Below the pieces are notes generated by a model. That model did no database searches, was not told where the DNA came from, and worked only from the letters and a program-made list of their open reading frames with translations. Positions 45,293 through 54,591 of a DNA stretch of 64,000 bases are shown here, one piece after another; position 1 is the first letter of the stretch; each line of letters starts with the position of its first letter. The position numbers and the translations under genes are program-made. The stretch spans positions 4,280,001 through 4,344,000 of the forward strand of contig NZ_CP119566.1 in NCBI RefSeq assembly GCF_029277445.1, read 5' to 3'. The DNA comes from Pararhizobium qamdonense (GTDB lineage Bacteria > Pseudomonadota > Alphaproteobacteria > Rhizobiales > Rhizobiaceae).

Positions 45293-45925
45293 ATGCCCGC
45301 AGCAGCCAGCCTTGCAGCCTTCGCCCTTGTTGCGCTCGGCATGGTGCTGACGCCAGGCCCGAACATGATCTACCTGATTTCGCGCTCGCTCTGTCAGGGG
45401 CCGATGGCGGGGCTGACCTCGCTCATCGGGGTCGCGCTCGGCTTTCTCGTCTATATGCTGTCGGCGGCTTTCGGCATCACCGCGCTGCTGCTGGCCGTGC
45501 CTTATGCCTATGATGCACTGCGCATCGGTGGCGCGCTCTATCTGCTTTATCTCGCCTGGCAGGCGGTGCGTCCCGGCGGGCGGTCGGCGTTCGAGATGCG
45601 AAACCTGGCAAAGGACCCGCCGCAGCGCCTGTTCCTCATGGGCTTTGCGACAAGTCTGCTCAATCCGAAGATCGCCGTTCTCTATCTTTCGCTGCTGCCG
45701 CAGTTCATCGATCCGGCGCTCGGGCACATCTTTTTTCAGTCCATCGTCTTCGGAACGATCCAGATCGTCACCAGCGTCACCGTCAACGCCCTGTTCGTGC
45801 TGACCGCAGGCTCGATCGCAGCCTTTCTTGCCAGCCGTCCGGCCTGGCTTTCAGTGCAACGCTGGCTGATGGGCGGCGTGCTCGGCGCGCTTGCGGTCCG
45901 CATGGCGATGGACAGCCGGCGCTGA
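45293..45925 (+). CDS. LysE/RhtB family amino-acid exporter (second of three)
   Basis: The 210-residue protein has the family signature MVLTPGPNMIYLISRSLCQGPMAGLTSLIGVALGF and the second motif TSLLNPKIAVLYLSLLPQFIDP. It has five to six transmembrane helices. The ATG at 45293 has GGGGAG about nine bases upstream; the frame is open back to 45179 without a better start. It is followed within 37 bases by a cysteine hydrolase gene on the same strand and is likely cotranscribed with it. Confidence 0.88.
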   Translation: MPAAASLAAFALVALGMVLTPGPNMIYLISRSLCQGPMAGLTSLIGVALGFLVYMLSAAFGITALLLAVPYAYDALRIGGALYLLYLAWQAVRPGGRSAFEMRNLAKDPPQRLFLMGFATSLLNPKIAVLYLSLLPQFIDPALGHIFFQSIVFGTIQIVTSVTVNALFVLTAGSIAAFLASRPAWLSVQRWLMGGVLGALAVRMAMDSRR

Positions 45926-45962
45926 CCACATCCCTTTTTCGACACCAAAACAGAGCATAGCC

Positions 45963-46520
45963 ATGACCACAGCGCTTCTCATCATCGACGTTCAAAACGC
46001 CGTTCTCGACGGCGAAGGCACGCCGGAACGCCAGCCGGCCATCGATGCCGCCTTCACCGAAACCATTGGCCGTCTGCAATCGGTCCAGGCCCGTGCCCGC
46101 GCCGCGCATATTCCGGTCATTCTGGTGCAGCATGACGGCGGGCCTGGCAATCCGCTGGCGCGCTCTTCCAACGGCTGGGGCCTGCGCCACGAGATCGCGC
46201 CTGTCCTCGGCGAGGCGGTCATTCACAAGACCAGCTGCGACAGCTTTTTCCAGACGAACCTTGGCGAGGTACTTGCGAAACTTGCGATCACCCATCTCGT
46301 CATCGGCGGCTGTCAGACGCAATTCTGTGTCGATACGGCCGTACGCCGCGCGGTTTCGCTGGGCTACGACGTCACGCTTCTATCCGACGGCCACACGACC
46401 GGCGACATGGGCGAACTGACCTTTGCGCAGATCGTCGCCCACCACAACCACATGCTTGGCGGCTTCCATGCCGGAGCGCACGCGGTCGAGCTTCGCCGCG
46501 CGGGCGAAATCACGTTCTAG
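45963..46520 (+). CDS. cysteine hydrolase of the isochorismatase family
   Basis: This is a 185-residue isochorismatase-fold hydrolase. The catalytic Asp is in TALLIIDVQNAVLDG, a Lys lies in VIHKTSCDSFFQTNL, and the nucleophile Cys is in LVIGGCQTQFCVDTAVRRAVSLGY (Cys in FCVDT). The sequence resembles nicotinamidase-like and streptothricin-hydrolase-like members, but the metal-site residues of PncA are not all visible, so the substrate stays open. It begins 37 bases after the LysE gene. Confidence 0.87.
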   Translation: MTTALLIIDVQNAVLDGEGTPERQPAIDAAFTETIGRLQSVQARARAAHIPVILVQHDGGPGNPLARSSNGWGLRHEIAPVLGEAVIHKTSCDSFFQTNLGEVLAKLAITHLVIGGCQTQFCVDTAVRRAVSLGYDVTLLSDGHTTGDMGELTFAQIVAHHNHMLGGFHAGAHAVELRRAGEITF

Positions 46521-46528
46521 GCCTTTAT

Positions 46529-46831
46529 CTAAAAGATCGGCCGCATGAAGCTGCGCTCGTGGCTGACGATGCAGCGGGTCCTTTCGGCAAGCGCGTAAGC
46601 AGCCTGGCATTCGGCATCCTCAGCCATTTTCACGCGATAGTCTTCGTAGGCCGCAAGGCTTGGGAAGCTGAAAAGGGCGAGCGCAATATTGTTCGCCCCT
46701 TCCTGCGGCATGAAATAGCCGTGATGGGTGCCGCCGAGACGTTTGACCAGGGGGATCCAGAGTTTGGCATAGTCTTCGAATTCGGCGAGCTTGTAGGGAT
46801 CGATCGTGTAGCGCAGATAGCAGGTGATCAT
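46529..46831 (-). CDS. NIPSNAP family protein
   Basis: The protein has 100 residues in a single dimeric alpha-beta barrel domain of the NIPSNAP type, with the typical start MITCYLRYTIDPYKLAEFEDYAKLWIPLVKRLGGTHHGYFMPQEGANNIALALFSF. The function of bacterial NIPSNAP proteins is unknown; they often bind small hydrophobic ligands. A longer start 12 bases upstream (Met-Gly-Ala-Cys-Met) is possible. The stop lies 8 bases from the convergent hydrolase gene. Confidence 0.85.
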   Translation of the reverse strand: MITCYLRYTIDPYKLAEFEDYAKLWIPLVKRLGGTHHGYFMPQEGANNIALALFSFPSLAAYEDYRVKMAEDAECQAAYALAERTRCIVSHERSFMRPIF

Positions 46832-46853
46832 GCAGGCCCCCATGAGTGAACTC

Positions 46854-47750
46854 TCAGCCTGCATGATGCCGCATCCGGCTTCGCCATGTCCAGCCGAATG
46901 TCATGCCGGCGGCCGCAATCAGGATTGCTGCTGAGCCGAGAAGCTGGGTCATCTGCAGCTGGTGGCCAAAGGCGATGCGGTCAACGGCAAGCGCTGCCAC
47001 CGGATAGATGAAGGACAGCGCGCCGGTCAGATGGGTCGGCAATTTCTGGATTGCGCCGTAGAGCAGCACATACATCAGCCCGGTATGCACAGCGCCCATC
47101 GCCACCAGCAACGCCCATTGATAGGGCTGCGCTGGCAAGCCGGATGCGCCGGCGAAAGGAGCCAGCATCAACAGGCCGGTCACGACCTGGATCAGCGCGA
47201 TCAGGTGCGGCGGCGTGCCCCTCAACCGCTTGGCGGCAAGGGCTGCGAGCGCGTAAAAGAACGCGGCCGCCAAGGCCATGGCAATCCCCGTCAGGTAATC
47301 GCTACCGGCATAACCGCCTGAGGGCTTTGCCTGAACGATCGCGACCATGCCCATAAAGGCGACGGCAAGCCAGCCGAGTTTGGTGGCGGTGATCTTTTCG
47401 CGGAACACCAGGCCGCCGATCGCCAACAGCATGAAGGGCTGGGTGTTATAGACCATGGTGGCAATGGAAATGGACGAGCGCGCATAGGCGCCGAACAGCA
47501 GCAGCCAATTGACGACGATGGCGACGCCGCCGATGACGGCCAGCGTAAACAGCCGCCATGTCAGAATGCCCGCGCGAAAATGGCCGAGGATGGCGCAGAT
47601 CGTCAGAAGCGTCAGCGCCCCGAACAGGCAACGCCAGAACACCACATCAATCACAGGCTGGCCGGACATCAGCACGAACCAGCCGATCGTTCCCGAAATC
47701 AGCATGGCGGCGGTCATTTCGATGCTGCCGGTCCTGATATCCTTGTCCAT
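46854..47750 (-). CDS. DMT (EamA) family transporter
   Basis: The 298-residue protein has ten transmembrane helices arranged as two EamA repeats: GWFVLMSGQPVIDVVFWRCLFGALTLLT in the first and YFY-AL-type FFYALAALAAKRLRGTPPHLIALIQVVTGLL in the second. EamA exporters move metabolites such as amino acids or drugs. It diverges from an Lrp/AsnC regulator gene across 131 bases, which hold a perfect palindrome, so the regulator probably controls this exporter. This fits the common role of Lrp-type regulators next to amino-acid exporters. Confidence 0.88.
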   Translation of the reverse strand: MDKDIRTGSIEMTAAMLISGTIGWFVLMSGQPVIDVVFWRCLFGALTLLTICAILGHFRAGILTWRLFTLAVIGGVAIVVNWLLLFGAYARSSISIATMVYNTQPFMLLAIGGLVFREKITATKLGWLAVAFMGMVAIVQAKPSGGYAGSDYLTGIAMALAAAFFYALAALAAKRLRGTPPHLIALIQVVTGLLMLAPFAGASGLPAQPYQWALLVAMGAVHTGLMYVLLYGAIQKLPTHLTGALSFIYPVAALAVDRIAFGHQLQMTQLLGSAAILIAAAGMTFGWTWRSRMRHHAG

Positions 47751-47831
47751 TCATCCACCCTTTGAACGAAGCAGCAGATTATGGTGGAAGGACATCGGAA
47801 TATATGGATTTTGGAAGGCTTTTTTGGCAAT

Positions 47832-47852
47832 ATGCCTTACCATGGAAGGCAT
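47832..47852. promoter_or_regulatory. 21-bp palindrome between the EamA exporter and Lrp genes
   Basis: ATGCCTT-ACCATGG-AAGGCAT is a perfect 7-bp inverted repeat around CCATGG, 29 bases before the Lrp-like start codon and inside the divergent promoter region. Lrp/AsnC proteins bind such dyads, so it is a good operator candidate for autoregulation and control of the exporter. Confidence 0.5.
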
Positions 47853-47881
47853 GTCGTTTGTTTCGCCTTACGGAGTTCTCA

Positions 47882-48328
47882 ATGCTCGACGATCTCGACC
47901 GGCGCCTGCTCGACATTCTCTCGTTCAATGCGCGGATATCGCTAAAAGAGCTGGCGCAGGAGGCGGGCCTGTCCTCGCCCAGCACCGCCGACCGCCTACG
48001 GCGGCTGGAGGATCGCGGCGTCATCACCGGTTTTACGGTTTCCATCAATCCAGCGGCGCTCGGTTATGCGCTGCAGGCGGTCGTTCGGGTGCGTCCCATG
48101 CCCGGCATGCTGCATATTGTCGAGAAGATGATCCAGGACACACCGGAATTCGTCGAATGCGACAAGGTGACGGGCGATGACTGCTTCATCGCCAAGCTTC
48201 TGGTGCGCGACATGGAGCAGCTGGACGCGATCCTCGACCGGATCGCCGAGCGATCCCAAACCAATACATCCATCGTCAAATCGTCGCCGGTGAAGCGCCG
48301 GCTGCCGCCGCTCGGCGCCATGAGATAG
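47882..48328 (+). CDS. Lrp/AsnC family transcriptional regulator
   Basis: The 148-residue protein has an N-terminal HTH (DDLDRRLLDILSFNARISLKELAQEAGLSSPSTADRLRRLEDRGVITGF) and a C-terminal RAM ligand-binding domain (LQAVVRVRPMPGMLHIVEKMIQDTPEFVECDKVTGDDCFIAKLLVRDMEQLDAILDRI). The ligand is probably an amino acid. The ATG at 47882 with GGAG seven bases upstream starts the HTH. The frame extends upstream over the divergent promoter with no domain, so the longer form is rejected. It diverges from the EamA exporter. Confidence 0.92.
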   Translation: MLDDLDRRLLDILSFNARISLKELAQEAGLSSPSTADRLRRLEDRGVITGFTVSINPAALGYALQAVVRVRPMPGMLHIVEKMIQDTPEFVECDKVTGDDCFIAKLLVRDMEQLDAILDRIAERSQTNTSIVKSSPVKRRLPPLGAMR

Positions 48329-48331
48329 CCG

Positions 48332-49231
48332 TCAGAACTCGGCCATGGGCGACAGCATGACGGGGCTGGACACGGGGTTGGCATCGTCTCCCCGGACCAT
48401 CAGGCAGATATCGGACGGAGACAGCTCCGGCGTGGCCTGCCAGCCCAATTTTCCGGGCGGGAAGTAAACCCGGACGTGATCGGGATGCTGATCAAGCGCG
48501 CTGAGAATGGCCGAGAGCGGCGGGATGGATTTTCCGGCGATGTCGAGAAGTTCGAACGTTGTGCCCTCGGATGTCCAGGCCACGACGGCTTCCCAGTCCT
48601 CCATTAAACTGAGCCTGATACCGGCATCGAAGGCACTGTTGAGCAGGAACATCTCCGCTTGCGCCGCCACGGCGAAAACCGGGGAAACCGGCGTTCTCCC
48701 CTGCAACGCGTGCCGGATCAGGGCGATATCGGCAGCTTTATCCAGTGACAGGGCGCGCGCCGGGCCGGCGGGCTTCGTTGCCACCGGCGGCGGGGAGCCT
48801 ACAAACCGGTGCTGCGGCAGGATCCGGAAGCCATAGGGCTCATAGAGTGCCGGCTTGTCCGTCAAGAGGATACCGAGTTCAAATCCCTGTTCGTCGCACC
48901 AGCCGAACGCGCGGTTCATCAGGTCGCGATAAAGCCCCTTGCCGCGCCATTGCGGCCGCACCGCGCCCGACTGGAACCCCGCTGTCCGGACCAGGCGGCC
49001 ATCGATTATCATTGGCATGGAAAAGACGCTGAAATTGGCAGCGCAAACGCCGTCCGCATCGAAATAACCAAACGGCATGCTGGTCGGGTCCGGACCGCCA
49101 AAGTGATCCTGGATGGAGACATCGATGCCGAACGTATCCTTGAGGAGGGCGGCCAGCGCGGCCCAGGCTGCAGGATCGTCAAAGTAATCCTGCCGGAATG
49201 TCAGGCCGTGGCTGTCTGCAGCGCCTGCCAA
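48332..49231 (-). CDS. GNAT family N-acetyltransferase (two-domain, Eis-like)
   Basis: This 299-residue protein has an N-terminal GNAT domain with motif A FQSGAVRPQWRGKGLYRDLMNRAFGWCDEQG and a second region after about residue 150 that resembles the C-terminal half of Eis-type acetyltransferases. The acceptor is unknown. The first codon is a TTG that directly follows the dut stop (TAATTG) without a clear ribosome site, so translation may be coupled to dut. No nearby ATG is available in this frame. Confidence 0.75.
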   Translation of the reverse strand: MAGAADSHGLTFRQDYFDDPAAWAALAALLKDTFGIDVSIQDHFGGPDPTSMPFGYFDADGVCAANFSVFSMPMIIDGRLVRTAGFQSGAVRPQWRGKGLYRDLMNRAFGWCDEQGFELGILLTDKPALYEPYGFRILPQHRFVGSPPPVATKPAGPARALSLDKAADIALIRHALQGRTPVSPVFAVAAQAEMFLLNSAFDAGIRLSLMEDWEAVVAWTSEGTTFELLDIAGKSIPPLSAILSALDQHPDHVRVYFPPGKLGWQATPELSPSDICLMVRGDDANPVSSPVMLSPMAEF

Positions 49232-49702
49232 TTAAACGCCGGTGGAGCCGAAGCCGCCGGCGCCGCGCGCGGTGTCGCTGGCATCCGTTGTTTCCAGCAC
49301 GGCAATCTGCGTCACGGGAGCAATGACCATCTGGGCGATGCGCATGCCGCGCTCGATGAGGAAATCATCGTCGCCGAGATTGATCAACAGAACCTTGACC
49401 TCGCCGCGATAATCGCTGTCGATCGTGCCGGGTGTATTCAGGCAGGTGATGCCGTTCTTGAAGGCAAGGCCGGAGCGCGGGCGGATCTGCGCCTCGTAAC
49501 CGGCGGGAACCTCGAAGATGAAGCCGGTCGGCACCAGCGCCCGTTTTCCGGGGCCGAGGAACAGCGGCCGGTCCGCCTCGACGGCGGCGCGAAGGTCCAT
49601 GCCGGCGGCGCCTGCAGTCTCATAAGCGGGAAGATCGATGCCCTCGCCGTTTTGCAGGCGGACGAGCTTGAGGGCCGGGCGGGTGGAGGATGGAATAGAC
49701 AT
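49232..49702 (-). CDS. dut: dUTP diphosphatase
   Basis: Dut hydrolyses dUTP to dUMP, which keeps uracil out of DNA and supplies dTMP synthesis. The 156-residue trimeric enzyme has all five motifs: [17 protein letters not shown], the catalytic [21 protein letters not shown], and the C-terminal arginine-finger motif [11 protein letters not shown]. The standard length is met. A much longer frame upstream runs antisense through prfC and has no relation. It shares a divergent promoter region of about 96 bases with prfC. Confidence 0.97.
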   Translation of the reverse strand: MSIPSSTRPALKLVRLQNGEGIDLPAYETAGAAGMDLRAAVEADRPLFLGPGKRALVPTGFIFEVPAGYEAQIRPRSGLAFKNGITCLNTPGTIDSDYRGEVKVLLINLGDDDFLIERGMRIAQMVIAPVTQIAVLETTDASDTARGAGGFGSTGV

Positions 49703-49798
49703 GCTTCTTCCTAGCAATTCCGGCTTGGGTAGGGCCAATGCGAATTGCAAGTTATCCACGGAATCGCTACATACGCGGCAACTCACAGGATTCACATC

Positions 49799-51382
49799 AT
49801 GGCCGAAAGTATCGCCGAGGCGGTTTCCCGCCGTCGCACCTTTGCTATTATTGCCCACCCGGATGCGGGTAAGACGACGCTGACCGAAAAACTGCTGCTG
49901 TTCGGCGGCGCGATCCAGCTTGCCGGCGAAGTCAAGGCGAAGAAGGACCGCATCCAGACGCGATCCGACTGGATGAAGATCGAGCGCGAACGCGGCATCT
50001 CGGTCGTCACCTCGGTGATGACCTTCGAATATCACGGCAATGTCTTCAACATTCTCGATACGCCCGGTCACGAAGACTTTGCCGACGATACCTATCGCAC
50101 GCTGACCGCCGTCGATGCGGCCGTCATGGTCATCGATGCCGCAAAGGGCATCGAGCCACGGACGCTGAAGCTCTTCGAGGTTTGCCGCATGCGCGACATC
50201 CCGATCATTACCTTCATCAACAAGATGGACCGCGAAAGCCGCGATCCCTTCGAAATTCTCGATGAAGTGGAAGAGAAGCTGGCGCTCGATTGCGCGCCGG
50301 TGACCTGGCCGATTGGCCGTTCCAAGACCTTCTGCGGCTCCTATCACCTGGCCGACAATACCGTGCGCGGCTCCGACACGCAGGAAATCCCCACCAAGGT
50401 CAACGGCCCGGAAATGGTCGCCCACCGCTTGCCGGAAAACGAGCGCGAGGCCTTCATCGACGAGACGTCGCTCGCCATCGAAGCCTGCAAGCCCTTCGAC
50501 AAGAAGGCTTTCCTCGAAGGCCATCTGACGCCGGTCTTCTTCGGCTCGGCGCTCCGGAACTTTGGCGTGCGCGACCTGATCAACGCGCTGGGTGACATCG
50601 CACCGCCGCCGCGCGACCAGGTGGCCGATATCCGGACCGTGCATGCAACCGACGAGAAAATGACCGCCTTCGTCTTCAAGATTCAGGCCAACATGGACCC
50701 GAACCATCGCGACCGCATCGCCTTTGCCCGCGTCTGCTCCGGCAAGCTGGAACGCGGCATGAAGGCGCGGCTGGCGCGGACCGGCAAGCAGCTCGGGCTG
50801 ACCGCGCCGCAGTTCTTCTTCGCCTCGCAGCGGCAGCTGGCCGACACCGCCTATGCCGGCGACGTGGTGGGTATCCCCAATCACGGCACGCTGCGGATCG
50901 GCGACACGCTGACCGAGGGCGAGCAGCTGGTGTTTCAGGGTGTGCCGAACTTCTCGCCGGAAATCCTGCGCCGCGTGCGCCTGGAAGATGCGATGAAGGC
51001 AAAGAAGCTCAAGGAAGCGCTGCAGCAGATGGCCGAAGAAGGCGTCGTGCAGCTGTTTTCGCCCGAAGACGGCTCGCCCGCCATTGTCGGCGTCGTCGGC
51101 GCGCTGCAGCTGGACGTTCTGAAAGAACGGCTGCAATCGGAATACGGCCTGCCGGTCTCCTTCGACATTGCCCGCTTTTCGGTCTGCCGCTGGATTTCGG
51201 CCGACCAGCCGGCGGATCTCGACAAGTTCATTACCGCCCGGCGCGGCGATATCGCCCGCGATCTCGATGGCGATCCGGTGTTTTTGGCGCAGGACACGTT
51301 CTCGCTGCGCTACGAGGCGGAGCGTTATCCCGCCATCAAGATGATCGCCATCAAGGAATATCACGTCGCAAAGGCGGCGTGA
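49799..51382 (+). CDS. prfC: peptide chain release factor 3
   Basis: RF3 is the GTPase that recycles RF1/RF2 from ribosomes. The 527 residues match the family length. The G-motifs are intact: G1 [11 protein letters not shown]2 GISVVTSV, G3 [32 protein letters not shown]4 NKMDRESRD. The two beta-barrel domains follow, with the C-terminal domain [25 protein letters not shown]. The ATG at 49799 has AGGA about nine bases upstream. The long antisense frame over this gene (about 710 codons, joined to dut) is a GC-driven artefact. Confidence 0.97.
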   Translation: MAESIAEAVSRRRTFAIIAHPDAGKTTLTEKLLLFGGAIQLAGEVKAKKDRIQTRSDWMKIERERGISVVTSVMTFEYHGNVFNILDTPGHEDFADDTYRTLTAVDAAVMVIDAAKGIEPRTLKLFEVCRMRDIPIITFINKMDRESRDPFEILDEVEEKLALDCAPVTWPIGRSKTFCGSYHLADNTVRGSDTQEIPTKVNGPEMVAHRLPENEREAFIDETSLAIEACKPFDKKAFLEGHLTPVFFGSALRNFGVRDLINALGDIAPPPRDQVADIRTVHATDEKMTAFVFKIQANMDPNHRDRIAFARVCSGKLERGMKARLARTGKQLGLTAPQFFFASQRQLADTAYAGDVVGIPNHGTLRIGDTLTEGEQLVFQGVPNFSPEILRRVRLEDAMKAKKLKEALQQMAEEGVVQLFSPEDGSPAIVGVVGALQLDVLKERLQSEYGLPVSFDIARFSVCRWISADQPADLDKFITARRGDIARDLDGDPVFLAQDTFSLRYEAERYPAIKMIAIKEYHVAKAA

Positions 51383-51686
51383 TTGCTCTCAATCTCCCCT
51401 TCTCCCCGGCGGGGAGAAGGCGCCCGAAGGGCGGATGAGGGGGCGGGACGCTCCGAATTTGCCGAAAGGCCCCCTCATCGCCTCACTGCGTTCGGCACTT
51501 CTCCCCGCGGGGGAGAGGGGGAGATCGGGGAGCGCCCACCGTGCATTCGGGCTCCTACGCGTTCTCGCGCGCCATAAAGTAGCCGGTTGCGATCACGTTT
51601 TAGCGGCAGGCAGATTTCGCGGCTGGCCGCGTGCTTTGGCCGTTGCTACGACAGTGACAGCGAAGGAAACGCCTGGAGGGGACGAT
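51383..51686. other. 304-base intergenic region with a RIME-like repeat
   Basis: The gap between prfC and the PanE-like gene holds one mosaic repeat at 51392-51526. The remainder (51527-51686) carries the promoter and the GGAGGGG ribosome site of the PanE-like gene. No coding frame of note is present. Confidence 0.55.
51392..51526. repeat. palindromic repeat after prfC, second type
   Basis: The outer ends ATCTCCCCTTCTCCCC and GGGGAGAGGGGGAGAT are inverted copies. The inner part has CCCGAAGGG and GCCCCCTCATC/GATGAGGGGGC-type arms. It is the long form of the short palindrome at 31389-31440, and only loosely related to the RIME-like type at 31462. Confidence 0.65.
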
Positions 51687-52727
51687 ATGGAAAGTACCGA
51701 AACGAAGCCGGGCCAGTTCCGCAGCATCTGCATTTTCGGCGCAGGCGCCATTGGCGGGGCGCTGGCGGCGCGGCTGGCGTCCTCTCCGATGCTCAAGGGC
51801 GCGACGATCACGGCGATCGCGCGCGGCGCACATCTCAACGCCATCCGGGACAAGGGTCTGCACCTGCATGAGCCCGGCAAGACCGAGCCGCTGGTTGCCA
51901 GATTTGCCGCAACCGGTAATGCAGGCGAACTTGAGCGCCAAGACCTCGTCATTGTGACCCTCAAGGGACATCAGCTGACGGCAGCCAGCGCCGACATTGC
52001 CGGCCTTTTGAAACCGGACAGCCGCGTGGTGATGATCCAGAACGGTATTCCTTGGTGGTATTTCCATGGCGACAAGACGAGTGGTCTTGAAGGCCGCAAG
52101 GTCGAGGCGCTCGATCCGGATGGCCTGATCTGGCAGCGGATCGGCCCGCAGCGCGTGATCGCCGGGGTCATCTATCAGGGCGCGCAGATGCTGGAGCCCG
52201 GCCATATCCGGCTCACCAGCGGCGGCCTTCTGCATCTCGGCGAGCCCTCCGGCGCGATCTCGCCGGAACTGACGGCGATTGCGGATCTGCTGCAGGCCAG
52301 CGGCTGGACGATCAAGACGACGGATCGCATCCGCGATGAGATCTGGTCGAAATTTCTCGGCAACGCGGCCTTCAATCCGATCAGCGCGCTGACCAGGGGG
52401 CGGATTTCGGAGATCATGGACGGACCGGCCGTGGACCTGGTGAAGCAGGTTATGACGGAGGTGCATAGCGTCGCCGGGAAGCTCGGCTGCCATGTCCGCG
52501 AAACGGTGGAGGAGAAGCTGGAGCATGGCCGGGGGCTCGGCAATGCCAAGACCTCGATGCTGCAGGATCTCGAACAGGGCCGGCCGATGGAGATCACGCC
52601 GCTCACCCGCGCCGTCACGCTTTTGGGGCGCATGGCCGGTGTGCCGACACCGGCCAACGACATGCTCCTGTCCCTGATCTCGCAACTCGACGCGTCGATG
52701 GCGAAAGCGCGGGCACAGGAGATTTGA
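51687..52727 (+). CDS. 2-dehydropantoate 2-reductase family protein (ketopantoate reductase-like)
   Basis: The 346-residue enzyme has the NADPH-binding start ICIFGAGAIGGALAARLASSPM and the ApbA/PanE C-terminal domain (EIWSKFLGNAAFNPISALTRGRISEIM, with the catalytic Lys in WSKFLGN and Asn in NAAFNP). Rhizobia often carry several such proteins, only one of which is true PanE, so I leave the symbol off. GGAGGGG lies six bases before the ATG at 51687. A VOC gene follows after 3 bases and likely shares the transcript. Confidence 0.85.
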   Translation: MESTETKPGQFRSICIFGAGAIGGALAARLASSPMLKGATITAIARGAHLNAIRDKGLHLHEPGKTEPLVARFAATGNAGELERQDLVIVTLKGHQLTAASADIAGLLKPDSRVVMIQNGIPWWYFHGDKTSGLEGRKVEALDPDGLIWQRIGPQRVIAGVIYQGAQMLEPGHIRLTSGGLLHLGEPSGAISPELTAIADLLQASGWTIKTTDRIRDEIWSKFLGNAAFNPISALTRGRISEIMDGPAVDLVKQVMTEVHSVAGKLGCHVRETVEEKLEHGRGLGNAKTSMLQDLEQGRPMEITPLTRAVTLLGRMAGVPTPANDMLLSLISQLDASMAKARAQEI

Positions 52728-52730
52728 GCG

Positions 52731-53087
52731 ATGACCGTTCTTCGTATCGTCGCCAATCTTGAGGCCAGGGACCCTGAGGCGGGCCGGGCCTTTTATAGCG
52801 ACCTGCTCGGTCTCGACCTCGTCATGGACCACGGCTGGATCCTGACTTTCGCATCCGGGGAGCAGGCGCCAGCACAGGTGTCCATCGCCAGCGAAGGCGG
52901 CTCCGGAACGCCGGTGCCGCAGCTGTCCATCGAGGTCGATAATGTCGATGAGATCCATGCAAAAGCCAAGCGGATGGGCCTGGAGATCGTCTATGAAATC
53001 ACCGACGAACCCTGGGGGGTGCGGCGCTTCTACGTCCGCGACCCCTTCGGCACGATCGTCAATATCCTCACCCACACGGGGCGGTGA
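52731..53087 (+). CDS. VOC (glyoxalase/bleomycin resistance/dioxygenase) family protein
   Basis: The 118-residue protein has two paired beta-alpha-beta-beta-beta modules: ARDPEAGRAFYSDLLGLDLVMDHGW in the first and VDEIHAKAKRMGLEIVYEITDEPWGVRRFYVRDPFGTIVNI in the second. The C-terminal RFYVRDPFGTIVNI strand is the most conserved part. Metal ligands are not clear, so a lyase or binding function is open. It follows the PanE-like gene by 3 bases and probably shares a ribosome passage with it. Confidence 0.88.
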   Translation: MTVLRIVANLEARDPEAGRAFYSDLLGLDLVMDHGWILTFASGEQAPAQVSIASEGGSGTPVPQLSIEVDNVDEIHAKAKRMGLEIVYEITDEPWGVRRFYVRDPFGTIVNILTHTGR

Positions 53088-53096
53088 TGGTTGCGA

Positions 53097-53771
53097 TCAG
53101 CGGCGATCGGTCAGGGTGAGATCACCGTTTTCATCGACCGAGACTTCGATGCCGATATAGCCCGGGATCGTCTGGTGGGTTGTTACGAACGGATGGGTGT
53201 GCGTGGCGGTGATGACCATCACGTCGGACCCGGCCGCTTCGCCGGCGATGACGCCGGCGGCGACGTCTTCGAACACGAGGCAATCCTTGGCATCGAAGCC
53301 GACGCGCTTGGCGCCGAGCAGGTAGCATTCCGGGCTCGGCTTGCCGCGCGAGACATCCTCGGCGATGACGATGAATTTCGGCTCCGGCAGGCCGGCGGCG
53401 GCGATGCGCACCTTGGCGAGTTCACGCGGCGACGAGGTGACGATGGCCCAGCGCTCCGGCGGCAGGCTTTTGAGAAATTCAATCGCGCCCGGCAGCGGCT
53501 TGACGCCCTCGATATCCTCGATCTCGCCCTGGCAGATGATCGCCGATTCCGCTTCCGGATCGACGCCCGGCAAGCCCAGCTGGCGGATCGTATCGACGCC
53601 GCGCTTGCCGTGCATGGTCGGCAGGAAGGTGGCGACGTCCAGGCCGTGGCTTGCAGCCCATTTCCCCCAGACCCGTTCGGCCGCTTCGATGGAGCTCAGG
53701 AGCGTTCCATCCATATCGAACAGAAAGGCGGAGTATTTCTTGCCGAAGACCGGCTGGGACACTGAAGACAC
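53097..53771 (-). CDS. HAD-IA family sugar-phosphatase-like hydrolase
   Basis: The 224-residue protein has the HAD motifs: FDMDGTLLSS with catalytic Asp-x-Asp, VTSS for motif II Thr/Ser, Lys in RGKPSPECYLLGAKRVG, and FEDVAAGVIAGEAAG for motif IV. A C1 helical cap follows motif I. It resembles 2-deoxyglucose-6-phosphatase and glycerol-3-phosphatase-like enzymes, but no substrate can be named. It converges on the VOC gene. Confidence 0.88.
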   Translation of the reverse strand: MSSVSQPVFGKKYSAFLFDMDGTLLSSIEAAERVWGKWAASHGLDVATFLPTMHGKRGVDTIRQLGLPGVDPEAESAIICQGEIEDIEGVKPLPGAIEFLKSLPPERWAIVTSSPRELAKVRIAAAGLPEPKFIVIAEDVSRGKPSPECYLLGAKRVGFDAKDCLVFEDVAAGVIAGEAAGSDVMVITATHTHPFVTTHQTIPGYIGIEVSVDENGDLTLTDRR

Positions 53772-53904
53772 GGGGACTGACTCCTTTGAAGGTCGCCGCC
53801 TGTCTTGTGACTGCGCGGCTTACCCCGTTCGAATAAGGGGATTCCCCCTCAAGATCAAATGGATATCGCCTCTGGACGGGCCCCGGCGAGCTTTCTTGCC
53901 CGCC

Positions 53905-54516
53905 TTAGCGCGCAGAGAGCGCCAGCCGCAGCCCCATCAGCCCGAAGGCACCGGCAAAACCGCGTCGCAGCCAGAGGGTCACGCCAGGACGCGAAATGAC
54001 ATGGCGCCGTGCCGCTGCGGCAAAGACGCCGTAGAACACGAAAATGATGAAGGTGAGCGCCATGAACACGGCGGCAAGCCACAGCATAGACAGGGTGGGC
54101 GACGGTGTGGCATCCGGCACGAATTGCGGTAGGAAAGCCAGAAAGAACAGCGACAGTTTCGGATTGAGACTGTTGAGCAGAATGGCCGTTGCGATGATCT
54201 TGCCGGGCCGCATGGGCCGGGCTTTCTCCGTGACCTGCAGGCTTTCGGCATCGCGAAGGACGCTAAAGGCCATATACAGCAGATAGGCAACGCCGAGATA
54301 TTTGATCACCTCAAAGGCCAGCGCGCTGGTGTGCAGAAGGGCCGCCAGTCCCGCGACGCTGGCAATGATATGCGGCAGAATGCCGAGCGTGCAGCCGAAG
54401 GCCGCGAGAATGCTGGCGCGCGCGCCGGAATTGAGGCCCGTTGCCAGCGTATAGAGCACGCCGGTGCCGGGCAGCAGGATAACGACGATGGATGTCAGCA
54501 GATATTCAAGGGTCAT
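53905..54516 (-). CDS. LysE/RhtB family amino-acid exporter (third of three)
   Basis: The 203-residue membrane protein has the family signature VVILLPGTGVLYTLATGLNSGARASILAAFGCTLG and the second motif LLNSLNPKLSLFFLAFLPQFVPDA. It has five to six helices. The AraC-type regulator gene upstream on the same strand ends 75 bases before its start, so the regulator may control this exporter. It is a distant paralogue of the two exporters at 44.5-45.9 kb. Confidence 0.87.
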   Translation of the reverse strand: MTLEYLLTSIVVILLPGTGVLYTLATGLNSGARASILAAFGCTLGILPHIIASVAGLAALLHTSALAFEVIKYLGVAYLLYMAFSVLRDAESLQVTEKARPMRPGKIIATAILLNSLNPKLSLFFLAFLPQFVPDATPSPTLSMLWLAAVFMALTFIIFVFYGVFAAAARRHVISRPGVTLWLRRGFAGAFGLMGLRLALSAR

Positions 54517-54591
54517 GATGCACTCCGCTCAATGAGGAAGGCCGCAGAAAAGCGGATATTTGCCCGCTGGTCTTGAACGAAATTGCAGGGG

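Noticed and set aside
49232..51364. A 710-codon minus-strand frame running antisense to prfC and ending in dut
   Set aside because: The C-terminal 156 residues are a normal dUTPase and the rest is the mirror of a well-conserved gene. High GC gives long open antisense frames.
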